Shown here: positions 22,143-29,897 of the stretch, in pieces
How the letters are laid out: each line of letters starts with the position of its first letter
How positions within the stretch are numbered: position 1 is the first letter of the stretch
Source: Caldilineales bacterium
Lineage (GTDB): Bacteria; Chloroflexota; Anaerolineae; JAAEKA01
Length of the DNA stretch: 48,081 bases
NCBI GenBank assembly: GCA_025055015.1
Contig: JANWYQ010000175.1
Coordinates: 1-48,081 of the forward strand
Reading direction: 5' to 3'
Made by a program: the position numbers and the translations under genes
The notes under the pieces: model-generated
Seen by the model: the letters and a program-made list of their open reading frames with translations, nothing else
The model's database searches: none
Told to the model about the DNA's origin: nothing

Positions 22143-23042
22143 TCATCTCAGCGTCGCGTAGATCGTGCTCAAGGCCGTGAACACAAACACTGCCAGCGGG
22201 ATCAGGTTGATGCGCAGGCCGAAGGAAAGGGCAGCCAGCACGCCCAGAGCGACGCCCAACAGGATGGCCACCACGGCCACGGCGCCCATGTACCGGCCTC
22301 GTCGGCGACCTACAGAGCGGCGGATGACGGTGGCGGCCGAGCCTCCGACGGCCGGACCCAGGAAGATGGCCAGGATAATGCCGAAGAAGAGGCCCAGTAG
22401 GCCCAACAGGAGCTCGATGACGGGAGTGGCGATCAGCGCCAGCCCAAAGCTGACCAGGGCCACCACGACGTAGTCTCGGACATCGGCGGTGAAGAAGACG
22501 CTTTGTTGGGCACGGATGCACTCCTTGCACCGGTAGCCCACCTCGGTGAGCTCCACGCAGCGCACGCACATGGGCCGGCCGCAGCGGTTGCAGCGCAGGG
22601 TGGTCTCGGTGTCCGGGTGGTTGACGCAGACCAACGCCTGGCCGGCAGCGGCCGAGGGGGCTGCGCCCGAGGCTCCGTCGCCCTGGGGTTGAGCCGCGGC
22701 TGGGGGCGGCTCCGGCGGCAACGCGGCGCTGCGGGCCTTTGCCTCGGCCAGCGTGGCCTGAATGGCGCGGGCCTCCTCCGGGCTGCCTGCGGCGGCCAGC
22801 CGCTCCAGCGCTGCTCGCGCCTCGCCGTTAGCCGGGTTGATGGCCAGCACGCGCTCGAAGCACGCCCGCTTGACCTCCAAGGAGTCGACAGCCGCGGCCA
22901 GCCCTAGCCACGCCTGGGTGTTGCCGGGGGAGCGCTCGGTGGCGCGGCGGTACAGCCGCTCCGCCTCGGCGCGGTCCCCCAGGCTGAGGGCCGCCGCGGC
23001 CTGGTTCAACAGCTCGGGCAGGGTGATCAATGGCTCGTCCAC
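22143..23042 (-). CDS. TPR - B-box-like zinc finger - membrane protein, unknown function
   Basis: 299 residues with three parts. Residues 5-85 are a pair of TPR-like repeats (AERLYRRATERSPGNTQAWLGLA). After a Pro/Ala linker, 138-176 is a zinc-binding module CVNHP...CNRCGRPMCVRCVE...YRCKECI, with Cys/His spacing like a B-box zinc finger. Residues 190-299 are hydrophobic with about four membrane helices and a basic cytoplasmic loop (RRSVGRRRGRY). Similar zinc-finger-plus-membrane proteins occur in Chloroflexota and other bacteria, often as rhomboid-less relatives of B-box rhomboids; the function is unknown. It sits 25 bases after nadK and 39 before recN, so it is likely in the same operon. Confidence 0.8.
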   Translation of the reverse strand: MDEPLITLPELLNQAAAALSLGDRAEAERLYRRATERSPGNTQAWLGLAAAVDSLEVKRACFERVLAINPANGEARAALERLAAAGSPEEARAIQATLAEAKARSAALPPEPPPAAAQPQGDGASGAAPSAAAGQALVCVNHPDTETTLRCNRCGRPMCVRCVELTEVGYRCKECIRAQQSVFFTADVRDYVVVALVSFGLALIATPVIELLLGLLGLFFGIILAIFLGPAVGGSAATVIRRSVGRRRGRYMGAVAVVAILLGVALGVLAALSFGLRINLIPLAVFVFTALSTIYATLR

Positions 23043-23067
23043 GGAAGAACCGTCCTCATTCGGGCGA

Positions 23068-23955
23068 CTACATGTTCCACTTCAGGCGCTGCAACAGCGT
23101 GCGGTAGAAATAGGCCGGCGACCGCAAGCGCACGAAGTCGGCGGAGGCCGCGCTGGCGGTCACCTCCACCACGTCGCCGCTGAAGATCTCGATCTCGAAC
23201 TGGCCGTCCACCGTCAGGATCACCTGGTGGTCGGACCACACCTGCAGCGCCACGGTGGCGCCCTCGGAGAGGACGATGGAGCGGTCCAGGCTGAGGTGAG
23301 GCGCGATGGGCACCAGCACGATGTTGCGCAGCTCGGGCGGCAGGATGGGGCCGCCCGCGGCCAGGGCATAGCCGGTGGAGCCGGTGGGCGTGGACACGAT
23401 GACCCCGTCGGCCGCGTAGGTGGTGAGGGGGTCGCCGTCAATGGAGGCCGCCACCCGGATGATGCGGGCCAGGCTGCCGCGGCTGACCACCACCTCGTTG
23501 AGAGCCTGGTAGTGCAGCCCTCGGCCGCGGCCCTCCAGGCTCATGCTGTTGCGGGCCACGTGGGCGTCCAGCATCATGCGCCGCTCCAGCCAGTAGTTTC
23601 CGGCCAGCACCTCGGCCAGCGGCTCGCGCCAGTGGTCGGGCTGGATCTCGGCCAGGAAGCCCAGCCGGCCCAGCTTGACGCCCAGGATGGGCACCGCATA
23701 GCGCGCGGCCAGCCGCGCCGCGCGCAGGATCGTCCCGTCGCCGCCCAGGGTGACCAGCAGGTCCAGGCCGACGGTCTCGGCCAGCCGGCTGTTGATGGCC
23801 GGCTCGTCCCAGGCCGACCCCATCCACACGGAGCAGCGATGGTCGGCCAGCATCTCGGCCATCTCCATGGCCAGGTGCTCCGACTCCGGCTTGCGCGGAT
23901 GGTGCAGGATGCCGACGCAGTGGATCGGCCGCGGTTGGGGTTGCGTGGAGGGCAT
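23068..23955 (-). CDS. nadK: NAD kinase
   Basis: Phosphorylates NAD to NADP, the only route to NADP. 295 residues. Family motifs are LVTLGGDGTILRAAR (GGDG at 71-74, nucleotide binding), LNEVVVSRG (NE/D motif) and PTGSTGYALAAGGPIL (Gly-rich loop). The start MPSTQPQPRPIHCVGILHHPRK is compatible with the family's short N-terminus. Downstream of hisS by 34 bases, and co-directional with the B-box protein and recN. Confidence 0.95.
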   Translation of the reverse strand: MPSTQPQPRPIHCVGILHHPRKPESEHLAMEMAEMLADHRCSVWMGSAWDEPAINSRLAETVGLDLLVTLGGDGTILRAARLAARYAVPILGVKLGRLGFLAEIQPDHWREPLAEVLAGNYWLERRMMLDAHVARNSMSLEGRGRGLHYQALNEVVVSRGSLARIIRVAASIDGDPLTTYAADGVIVSTPTGSTGYALAAGGPILPPELRNIVLVPIAPHLSLDRSIVLSEGATVALQVWSDHQVILTVDGQFEIEIFSGDVVEVTASAASADFVRLRSPAYFYRTLLQRLKWNM

Positions 23956-23989
23956 AGCGAATTGCCGATCGGCTGCCGGAGACGGGGGC

Positions 23990-25273
23990 TCAGGCCTGAT
24001 CCAGACGGCGGCGCAGCCAAGGGATAAGGTCGTCGCGGGCCACGGCCTGCTGCGTGGCCTCGGCCAGATCGCGCAGGGTCAGCTGGCCTGCCGCCAGCTC
24101 CCCTTCGCCTAGGATCACCACGTAGCGCACGCCTTGGCGGTCGGCGGCCTTCAGCTGGGCCTTCAGGCTGCGGTCGCCGAAGGGCAGCAGCGCGCCGATG
24201 CCCGCCCGTCGCAGCTCCCGGGCCAGGTGCACGGCAGCCTGCTTGACGGCCCGGCCGGCCTCGCCCTGGGCCACATAGGAGACCTGCACCAAGGGCCGCG
24301 GCAGGGGCGGTGGGACGACGCCCTGGGCCTTGAGGGTGAGGATGAGCCGCTCGATGCCGCTGCCGAAGCCGATGCCGGGGGTCGGCGGCCCGCCCAAGAG
24401 CTCGATCAGGCCGTCGTAGCGGCCGCCGCCGCACACGGCCGCCTGGGCGCCGATCCCCTCCGCCCACACCTCGAAGACCGTCTTGGTGTAGTAGTCGAAC
24501 CCGCGCACCAGGCGGGGGTTGACGGTGTAGGGCAGGCCGGCGCCGTCCAGGTAGCTGCGCAGGGTCGCAAAGTGTTCCCGACACTCGTCGCACAGGAAGT
24601 CGACGCTGCGGGGCGCGCGGTCCAGCAGCGGCTGGGCCGCCGGCTCCTTGGAGTCCAGCAGGCGCAGGGGGTTCAGCTCGAGCCGGCGCTTGTCCACGTC
24701 GCTTAGCTTCTCTCGGTGGGCGGAGAAGTGCTCCACCAGGGCTTGGATGTGGGCCGGCCGGCAGCGGGGGCAGCCGATGGAGTTGAGCTGGAAGGAGAGG
24801 CCACGGAAGCCGATGTCCTCGAAGAGCTGCCAGGCGATGGACATCACCTCGAAGTCCACGGCCGGGTCCATCTCGCCCAGCACCTCCAGGTTCCACTGGG
24901 TGTGCTGGCGGAAGCGGCCGGCCTGGGGCCGCTCCTGGCGAAAGATGGGGCCGATGGAGTAGAGCTTGACCGGGGAGGGGCGCACGCGCATGCCGTGCTC
25001 CAGGTAGGCGCGCATGACGCCGGCGGTGAACTCCGGCCGCAAAGTCAGGCTGACGCCGCCCTTGTCGGTGAAGGTGTACATCTCCTTTTCCACCATCACC
25101 GAGGCGGCCTCGCCCACGCCTCGTTCGAACAGCTCGGTGACCTCGAAGATGGGCGTGTCTATGCGCTCGAAGCCGTAGAGGCTGGCCAGGCGCTCGATCT
25201 GGTCGCGCAGGTAGCGCCAATAGGGCCAGTCCTCGGGCAGGATGTCGTTGGTGCCGCGCGGTGCTTGGTACAC
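23990..25273 (-). CDS. hisS: Histidyl-tRNA synthetase
   Basis: Class II aminoacyl-tRNA synthetase charging tRNA-His. I start at GTG 25273: the product then begins MYQAPRGTNDILPEDW, the standard HisRS start, and GAGGAG lies just upstream. The longer frame from 25327 would translate through a leader stem-loop and is rejected. 427 residues. Motif 2 FRQERPQAGRFRQHTQWNLE, the histidine-specific LVRGFDYYTKTVFEV and motif 3 GFGSGIERL are all present, followed by the C-terminal anticodon-binding domain. The upstream region carries a strong promoter and a perfect inverted repeat in the leader, which suggests regulated expression. Confidence 0.95.
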   Translation of the reverse strand: MYQAPRGTNDILPEDWPYWRYLRDQIERLASLYGFERIDTPIFEVTELFERGVGEAASVMVEKEMYTFTDKGGVSLTLRPEFTAGVMRAYLEHGMRVRPSPVKLYSIGPIFRQERPQAGRFRQHTQWNLEVLGEMDPAVDFEVMSIAWQLFEDIGFRGLSFQLNSIGCPRCRPAHIQALVEHFSAHREKLSDVDKRRLELNPLRLLDSKEPAAQPLLDRAPRSVDFLCDECREHFATLRSYLDGAGLPYTVNPRLVRGFDYYTKTVFEVWAEGIGAQAAVCGGGRYDGLIELLGGPPTPGIGFGSGIERLILTLKAQGVVPPPLPRPLVQVSYVAQGEAGRAVKQAAVHLARELRRAGIGALLPFGDRSLKAQLKAADRQGVRYVVILGEGELAAGQLTLRDLAEATQQAVARDDLIPWLRRRLDQA

Positions 25274-25286
25274 AGGCTCCTCATAA

Positions 25287-25317
25287 GTTTCCCGGAAACG
25301 CGGAGTTTCCGGGAAAC
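25287..25317 (-). promoter_or_regulatory. Perfect 13-bp inverted repeat in the hisS leader
   Basis: GTTTCCCGGAAAC (25287-25299) and GTTTCCGGGAAAC (25305-25317) are exact complements around a 5-base loop. Each arm is itself nearly palindromic (TTTCC-GGAAA). It begins about 15 bases after the predicted hisS start point and ends 13 bases before the GTG. It could be an RNA stem-loop masking the ribosome site or a DNA operator. Confidence 0.8.
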
Positions 25318-25338
25318 GGCCAGGCAAAGTCGCCCGGC

Positions 25339-25368
25339 ATTATAGCCCATTTTAAGGGCCGTGTCCAA
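25339..25368 (-). promoter_or_regulatory. hisS promoter
   Basis: On the minus strand, -35 TTGGAC (25368-25363), an 18-base spacer, and a perfect -10 TATAAT (25344-25339). Predicted start near 25332. Confidence 0.8.
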
Positions 25369-25373
25369 GAAAC

Positions 25374-25410
25374 AAAAAAGCTCCTGATGTCTGGCTGCAC
25401 CATCAGGAGC
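25374..25410 (-). terminator. Intrinsic terminator on the minus strand, upstream of hisS
   Basis: GCTCCTGATG and CATCAGGAGC (arms 25401-25410 and 25380-25389) form a perfect 10-bp stem with an 11-base loop, followed on the minus strand by six Ts (25379-25374). It would end transcripts from the 26674-25566 gene pair and insulate the hisS promoter just beyond it. Confidence 0.85.
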
Positions 25411-25565
25411 CTGGCCGCTGCGCACACCGCCCCCAGCGTGTTCTATGCCCCCTACCTCTACGTGTGCTCACAGCACGGGGTGGAGGGAAGGGCCCCCACG
25501 GCATAAACTCGACCGACAGCGGTGTGAGCAGTTGCCTTTTGCTCTTGTCTTTTACCACAGCGATG
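25411..25565 (-). other. Transcribed 3' region of unknown content before the terminator
   Basis: These 155 bases lie between the stop of the caspase-like gene and the terminator. They contain a small hairpin (GTGCTCACAGCAC at about 25467-25479) but no frame with a ribosome site and no match that I recognise to SRP, 6S, tmRNA or T-box RNA. It is either a long 3' untranslated region or an unrecognised small RNA. Confidence 0.35.
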
Positions 25566-26249
25566 CTACGAAAATGCTACCTGCGACCCCTGGCCGGCGC
25601 ACAGTTTTCGATCGCCGAACACCTGCATGCGGCTGGAGGCGATCTTGGGGTGGGGGCGGTCGCCCTGGCCGCGCCACACCAGGCCCAACAGCCGGCTGGC
25701 GACGCGATAGCTGTCGGCGATTGCCTCGCCGAAGGGCCGGCCGGCCAGCCAGCGGCGCAGGAACACGCTGAGGCTGGGCTCGGGCAGCCAGTTGATGCCC
25801 TCCGCGCCGTTGACGGCCTGGGCGCCCAGGGAGAGCCACGCCGGCGCCAGCGATGCGCCGTAGCAGTTCATCTGGTAGACGGCGCGCAGGCGGAAACGGG
25901 CCGCGCCGGCCGCGCGCAGCAGGCGCAGGCCCTCGAAGAAGTCCGCGCCGACGGCGCTTCGGCCATGGCCGCACGCGTAGCCCTCCTGGCCGTGCACCAG
26001 CATCAGCAGGTCCACCACGGCGTCTTCGGCCGCCACCAGCGCCTCCCACAGGGCTGCGGCCGTGGCCCGCCGGTCCTCCAGCACCACGATGGCCGCGTAG
26101 TGGCGGCGGGCGTGGAGCCAGATGACCGCCTTGGCATACTCCTCCACGGCCCAGTCCATCAGCCGGCTGGCCCAAGGCGGCAGGGCCAGGCCCTCCACGT
26201 GCCCGCCGTTCTCCAGGAAGACGATGAGCTGGGGAGAAGGGGCCGTCAT
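25566..26249 (-). CDS. Putative caspase-fold (clan CD/CHAT-like) protein coupled to bactofilin
   Basis: 227 residues, no close family recognised. Two segments look like the active-site strands of caspase-fold cysteine peptidases: VVDLLMLVHGQEG with His86 followed by Gly, and LRAVYQMNCYGASLAPAWLSLGAQAVNGAEG with Cys129 after a hydrophobic strand, then a helix and a GA-x-V-x-G strand as in CHAT and C14 domains. The N-terminus starts as a simple fold (PQLIVFLENGGHVEGLALPPW), with no signal peptide. The C-terminal 60 residues carry SVFLRRWLAGRPFGEAIADSYR. Its ATG overlaps the bactofilin stop in ATGA, so the two are coupled. Peptidase activity is inferred from motif layout only. Confidence 0.55.
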   Translation of the reverse strand: MTAPSPQLIVFLENGGHVEGLALPPWASRLMDWAVEEYAKAVIWLHARRHYAAIVVLEDRRATAAALWEALVAAEDAVVDLLMLVHGQEGYACGHGRSAVGADFFEGLRLLRAAGAARFRLRAVYQMNCYGASLAPAWLSLGAQAVNGAEGINWLPEPSLSVFLRRWLAGRPFGEAIADSYRVASRLLGLVWRGQGDRPHPKIASSRMQVFGDRKLCAGQGSQVAFS

Positions 26250-26674
26250 CCGCGCTGTCCCTCGGCCTCCGACACCACGGGGATGGGCTCCTTGCCGCGG
26301 GGCAACACGAAGGGCTCCGGCGGCGTCTCCTCCTGCATCACCAGCTCCCCGCGCAGATAGGCGCCCTCGTCCAGCAGGAAGGAGGCCACCTTGATGCGGC
26401 CCCAGGCGCGGCCGCCCTCCAACAGCTCCACGCGGTGGGCGTCAATCTCGCCCTTGTAGGCGCCGGAGATGGAGACGGTGCGCGCCTTGATGTCGGCCAT
26501 CACCTTGGCGCTGGCGGTGATGACCACGTTGCCCAAGGTCTCGATGCTGCCCCCCTCCATGACGCCCTCGATGCGGATGCTGCCGTCGCAGCGCAGGTGG
26601 CCGTCGAAGGTGGCGCGGGGGCCGATGGTGACCTCGATGACGTCGGGATCGGGTTTCCTCTCGCGACCGAACAT
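26246..26674 (-). CDS. Bactofilin (polymer-forming cytoskeletal protein)
   Basis: 142 residues. Bactofilins form filaments on the membrane through a right-handed beta-helix and scaffold cell-shape or polarity factors. The core about 12-110 shows the family pattern of short hydrophobic/Gly strands: IGPRATFDGHLRCDGSIRIEGVMEGG, then ANVVITASAKVMADI-like repeats and VSISGAYKGEIDAHRVELLEGGRAWGRI. Short disordered ends flank it (C-terminal Pro/Glu-rich). It is followed by the coupled caspase-like gene, which may be its processing enzyme or partner (inference). Confidence 0.9.
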   Translation of the reverse strand: MFGRERKPDPDVIEVTIGPRATFDGHLRCDGSIRIEGVMEGGSIETLGNVVITASAKVMADIKARTVSISGAYKGEIDAHRVELLEGGRAWGRIKVASFLLDEGAYLRGELVMQEETPPEPFVLPRGKEPIPVVSEAEGQRG

Positions 26675-26782
26675 GGGATGCTCCTTCTAATTCGCCCTCG
26701 AGCGAACGGGGCGACGACTAGGTCATCGTCGTGGGCGTCAGGGATGGTGATGCGCCGCGCCGGGGGCGACCTCTCGAAAGGG

Positions 26783-27283
26783 TCATCGGTCGTCCCCCTG
26801 TCCCCGCGCGCGAGCGATAGCGCTCTCCTCCTCCTCGGTCAGGGCGTAGGGGGAGGTCCAGCCGGCCAGGGGCTTGGCGTAGATGCGGGTGCCCTCGCGC
26901 GCGTGCAGGCTGGTGACGATTGCGCCGCGACCCTCGGCGTCCGCCAGCACCAGGACGAAGGACTGGTCGCCGCCGGTGTGGCTGAACGGGTTGTAGCGCA
27001 CCACCGCTACGTGCTGCAGGTGGCGACGGCTCGCGCGCTCCACCCGCACGGCGGTCTCTGAGGCCTGGCTGGCCCGCTCCAGGGCGCCGCGCACGTTGTC
27101 CAGGTGTTGGTGGAGCACGGCCTCCAGGTTGCCCGCGTCCACCCCCGCGGTCAGCAGATGGTACCGGCGCTGAGCCATCCTCGCCTGGCGCCAGCCCAGG
27201 ATGCCCCACACCAGGGCGATCGCCGCCAGCGCCAAAGCGGCCACGGCCAGGTAGGGTGCGTAGAGATCGAGCCAGAGGTACAA
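26783..27283 (-). CDS. DUF4446 family membrane-anchored protein
   Basis: 166 residues. An N-terminal membrane helix (about 8-32, YLAVAALALAAIALVWGILGW) is followed by a helical linker (40-85) and the conserved DUF4446 core: VVRYNPFSHTGGDQSFVLVL, IVTSLHAREGTRIYAKPLAGW and LTEEEESAIARA. The family is common in Gram-positive and Chloroflexota genomes and its function is unknown. The core should lie in the cytoplasm. It lies between prs and the bactofilin pair, 108 bases from the latter. Confidence 0.88.
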   Translation of the reverse strand: MYLWLDLYAPYLAVAALALAAIALVWGILGWRQARMAQRRYHLLTAGVDAGNLEAVLHQHLDNVRGALERASQASETAVRVERASRRHLQHVAVVRYNPFSHTGGDQSFVLVLADAEGRGAIVTSLHAREGTRIYAKPLAGWTSPYALTEEEESAIARARGQGDDR

Positions 27284-27364
27284 GAGTTCGTTCCTCGGTG
27301 CAGAGTTAGAAGGCGGAGGCCACCCTCCGCAGGCGCGGCCAGCCCTGAGCCGAGCTGGTTGCCC

Positions 27365-28381
27365 TCACTGCGACTCGCCGGGCGGCAGCGGTACCGGCCG
27401 CAACAGGGGGGGGATGTCCTCGTCCTGGGGCCGCTGGAGCAGCGGGCTGATGGAGCGGCGCATCCAGATGCGCTCGATGCAGTCCGCCAGCAGCGGCGCA
27501 ATGGACTTGATCACCAGCTTCGGGTGGCGCTTCTCCGGCGGCACGTAGATGGTGTTGGTGACCACCAGCTGCTTGACGTAGGGGTTCTTGTCCAGACGCT
27601 CCAGGGCCGAGGGCAAGAGCACGGGGTGGGTAATGGCCAGGTAGACCTCCGGCCGAGCGCCATTCTCCACCAGGTCGTACACCTGGTCCAGGATGCTGCC
27701 GCCGGCGATCAGGTCGTCAATGATGATGGGGATCTTGTCCTTGATGTCGCCTACCACGTGGGTGGTGCGCACGTCGGAGAAGCTCTCGCGGCGCTTGTGC
27801 ATCAACACCAGGGGCAGCTTGAGCTCCTCGGCGAAGCGGCCGGCCAGCTTGGCGCGGCCCACGTCCGGCGAGACGACCACCGCGTCGCGGAACTTAGGGT
27901 CGTCCACGAAGTGGGAGGCCAACACCTTGCGGGCCGACAAGGGGTCCACCGGGATGTCGAAGAAGCCCTGGGTAGCCTCGGCGTGGATGTCCACGTAGAC
28001 CACGCGGCTAGCGCCCAGGCACTGCATCATGCGCGCCACCACGCGGGCGCTGATGGCCTCCCGGCCGATGGCCATGCGCTCCTGCCGGCCGTAGGGGAAG
28101 TAGGGCACCACGGCGGTCACGCTGTGCACCGACGCGCGGCGGAACGCGTCCAGGTAGAGCAGCAGCTCCATCAGGTGGTCGTTGACCGGCGCCGAGCAGG
28201 GCTGGATGAAGAAGACGTCGTCCCCCCGCACCAGCTCCTTGATCTGCACGTGGATCTCGGTGTCGGGCAGCCTGGTGGTGGTGCAGGCGCCCAGGCTCGG
28301 CTGGCCCAGAATCGCCGCGATCTCCTCGGCCAGAGGACGGTTGGCAGTGCCGCTGAAGAGCCGCAACGGATAGTTAGGCAC
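27365..28381 (-). CDS. prs: Ribose-phosphate pyrophosphokinase (PRPP synthetase)
   Basis: Makes PRPP from ribose-5-phosphate and ATP for nucleotides, His, Trp and NAD. I start at GTG 28381 (product [21 protein letters not shown]) because GGAGGT lies five bases before it; another GTG 21 bases upstream is less likely. 338 residues. Seen are [11 protein letters not shown] in the ATP-binding loop, [34 protein letters not shown], and the PRPP loop [12 protein letters not shown]. That loop differs from the usual DDxIDTAGT, having AGGS in place of TAGT. The C-terminal 30 residues are an added Pro/Arg-rich tail. It is divergent from rdgB with overlapping promoters. Confidence 0.93.
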   Translation of the reverse strand: MPNYPLRLFSGTANRPLAEEIAAILGQPSLGACTTTRLPDTEIHVQIKELVRGDDVFFIQPCSAPVNDHLMELLLYLDAFRRASVHSVTAVVPYFPYGRQERMAIGREAISARVVARMMQCLGASRVVYVDIHAEATQGFFDIPVDPLSARKVLASHFVDDPKFRDAVVVSPDVGRAKLAGRFAEELKLPLVLMHKRRESFSDVRTTHVVGDIKDKIPIIIDDLIAGGSILDQVYDLVENGARPEVYLAITHPVLLPSALERLDKNPYVKQLVVTNTIYVPPEKRHPKLVIKSIAPLLADCIERIWMRRSISPLLQRPQDEDIPPLLRPVPLPPGESQ

Positions 28382-28410
28382 AGGACACCTCCGTAGACGC
28401 ACGCAACAGC

Positions 28411-28439
28411 TTCCGGCTGGCCGGATTATATGTTATCAT
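28411..28439 (+). promoter_or_regulatory. rdgB promoter, overlapping the prs promoter
   Basis: -35-like TTCCGG (28411-28416), a 17-base spacer ending in TGT (extended -10), and -10 TATCAT (28434-28439). Both -10 elements lie within 15 bases of each other, so polymerase can occupy only one at a time. Confidence 0.55.
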
Positions 28440-28453
28440 CGGTGCCAGGTCAA
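28425..28453 (-). promoter_or_regulatory. prs promoter
   Basis: On the minus strand, -35 TTGACC (28453-28448), a 17-base spacer, and a perfect -10 TATAAT (28430-28425). Confidence 0.8.
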
Positions 28454-28470
28454 TTCCCTCGGAGCAAGCC

Positions 28471-29133
28471 ATGTCGAGACAAAAGCTGCTGGTAGCTACT
28501 CACAATCCCGGCAAGGTGCGCGAGTATCGCGAGCTGTTGGCCGACCTGCCCCTGGACCTCACCTACCTGGACGCCGAAGGGATCGCCTTTGAGGTCGAGG
28601 AGACGGGCGATACCTTCGAGGAGAACGCCATGCTAAAGGCAAGGGGCTATGCGGCAGCTACCGGCCTGCTCACCTGGGCCGACGACTCGGGCCTAGAGGT
28701 GGACGCGCTGGGGGGCGAGCCGGGAGTGCGCTCGGCGCGCTACGGCGCGCCGGAGGTGACGGGAGACGAGGGGCGGTATCGGCTGCTGTTGAGCCGGTTG
28801 GAGGGGGTGCCGGAGGCGGAGCGAACGGCACGGTTTCGCTGTGTGGTGGCCCTGGCCTGGCCGGACGGCCGGGTGCTGACGGCCCAGGGCACGTGCGAGG
28901 GGCGGATCGCCTTCGCCCCGCGCGGGCACCATGGCTTCGGCTACGATCCCATCTTCCTGGTGGCGGACTTCGGCTACCGGCGAACGATGGCGGAGCTGGA
29001 GCCTGCGGCCAAGAACGCCGTCAGCCACCGCGGGCGGGCGGCGCGCGCCGCCAAGGCGCTGCTGGAACAGGCCCTGCAGCGGGAAGCGCAGGCGGCCGCA
29101 ACCCCGGATCAGGACCCGACGGCAGGAGATTGA
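28471..29133 (+). CDS. rdgB: XTP/dITP pyrophosphatase (RdgB/HAM1 family)
   Basis: Hydrolyses dITP, XTP and other deaminated purine nucleotides to monophosphates, keeping them out of DNA and RNA. 220 residues (family ~200). Motifs are LLVATHNPGKVREYRELL, the EETGDTFEENAMLKAR helix with metal-binding acidic residues, TWADDSGLEVDALGGEPGVRSARY, GHHGFGYDPIF, and the C-terminal SHRGRAARA. GGAG lies six bases before ATG. The last ~20 residues (QREAQAAATPDQDPTAGD) are an unconserved tail whose codons overlap the end of the convergent hydrolase gene by 25 bases. Confidence 0.95.
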   Translation: MSRQKLLVATHNPGKVREYRELLADLPLDLTYLDAEGIAFEVEETGDTFEENAMLKARGYAAATGLLTWADDSGLEVDALGGEPGVRSARYGAPEVTGDEGRYRLLLSRLEGVPEAERTARFRCVVALAWPDGRVLTAQGTCEGRIAFAPRGHHGFGYDPIFLVADFGYRRTMAELEPAAKNAVSHRGRAARAAKALLEQALQREAQAAATPDQDPTAGD

Positions 29134-29897
29134 AGGGCGCCCAGGAACTCCACCACGGCGTCGGTCAGCGCCTCCGGCGCCTCCAGCCCGACCATGTGGC
29201 CAGCGTCGGGCACCAGCACCAGGCGGGCGCTGGGCAGGTTGGCCGCCAGGTACTCGCTGTAGCGGGGCGGGGTCATGATGTCCGCCGTGCCGCAGATCAC
29301 CAGGGCCGGGGTGGCGATGCGCGGGAGGTCGCTGCGGATGTCGAAGTGGTCGCAGGCGTAGAAGTCGCCGTACACCACCTCGGGGACGGCCTCCAGCAGG
29401 CGCTGGAGGTACAGACGCTTGGTCTGCGCCGACACCCGGGGGCCGTGGACCCAGTCGGCGATGGTGCGCGCGGTGGCGGCGAAGTCGGCCCGCAGGCCGT
29501 CCAGGATGGTGGGCGCAACCCGCAGGCGGGCGCCGGTGCCCACCAACACCATGCCGGCCAGCCGCTGGGGGTAGTGCAGGGCGAAGTCCAGGGTGATGGC
29601 GCCGCCCATGGAGTGGCCAACCAACACGGCCTGCTCCAGCCCCAAGGCCTGGAGGAAGCCGTAGACCGCGTCGCGATAGCCGGCGATGGCGGTGCAGCCG
29701 GCTCCGGCCGACTTGCCGTGGCCGGGCAGGTCCAGGGCGTAGACGTTCCGGTCGGGCAGGCGGCGCAGGTGGGCCGGCCAGTGCATGTGGGTGCCGCCGG
29801 CTCCGTGCACCAGCACCAGGGGTGGCTGGCGGCCACTCAGGTCGTTGGCGCTAAGCCGGTAGTAGAGCCGTTGGCTGTCGAAGGCTGCGTAGGGCAT
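29109..29897 (-). CDS. Alpha/beta-fold hydrolase
   Basis: 262 residues. Oxyanion motif VLVHGAGGTHMHW (28-40), nucleophile GHSMGGA with Ser96, a likely acid in VICGTADIM, and catalytic His in PDAGHMVGLE. It starts MPYAAFDSQRLYYRLSAND, as in esterase/haloperoxidase-like members. No signal peptide, so cytoplasmic. The substrate is unknown; many such genes have been labelled esterase, lactonase or haloperoxidase without proof. It overlaps the end of rdgB tail-to-tail. Confidence 0.88.
   Translation of the reverse strand: MPYAAFDSQRLYYRLSANDLSGRQPPLVLVHGAGGTHMHWPAHLRRLPDRNVYALDLPGHGKSAGAGCTAIAGYRDAVYGFLQALGLEQAVLVGHSMGGAITLDFALHYPQRLAGMVLVGTGARLRVAPTILDGLRADFAATARTIADWVHGPRVSAQTKRLYLQRLLEAVPEVVYGDFYACDHFDIRSDLPRIATPALVICGTADIMTPPRYSEYLAANLPSARLVLVPDAGHMVGLEAPEALTDAVVEFLGALQSPAVGS

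Noticed and set aside
20265-22400. 711-codon plus-strand frame opposite recN
   Set aside because: Antisense shadow of recN and the B-box gene: biased composition (Gln/His/Leu), no domains.
23574-25220. 548-codon minus-strand frame across hisS and nadK
   Set aside because: Out-of-frame reading of two well-supported genes on the same strand; Pro/Arg/His-rich with no motif.
25374-25410. T-box riboswitch for hisS
   Set aside because: There is a terminator stem before hisS, but no T-box sequence or specifier-loop arrangement is visible, and a full promoter for hisS lies after the terminator.
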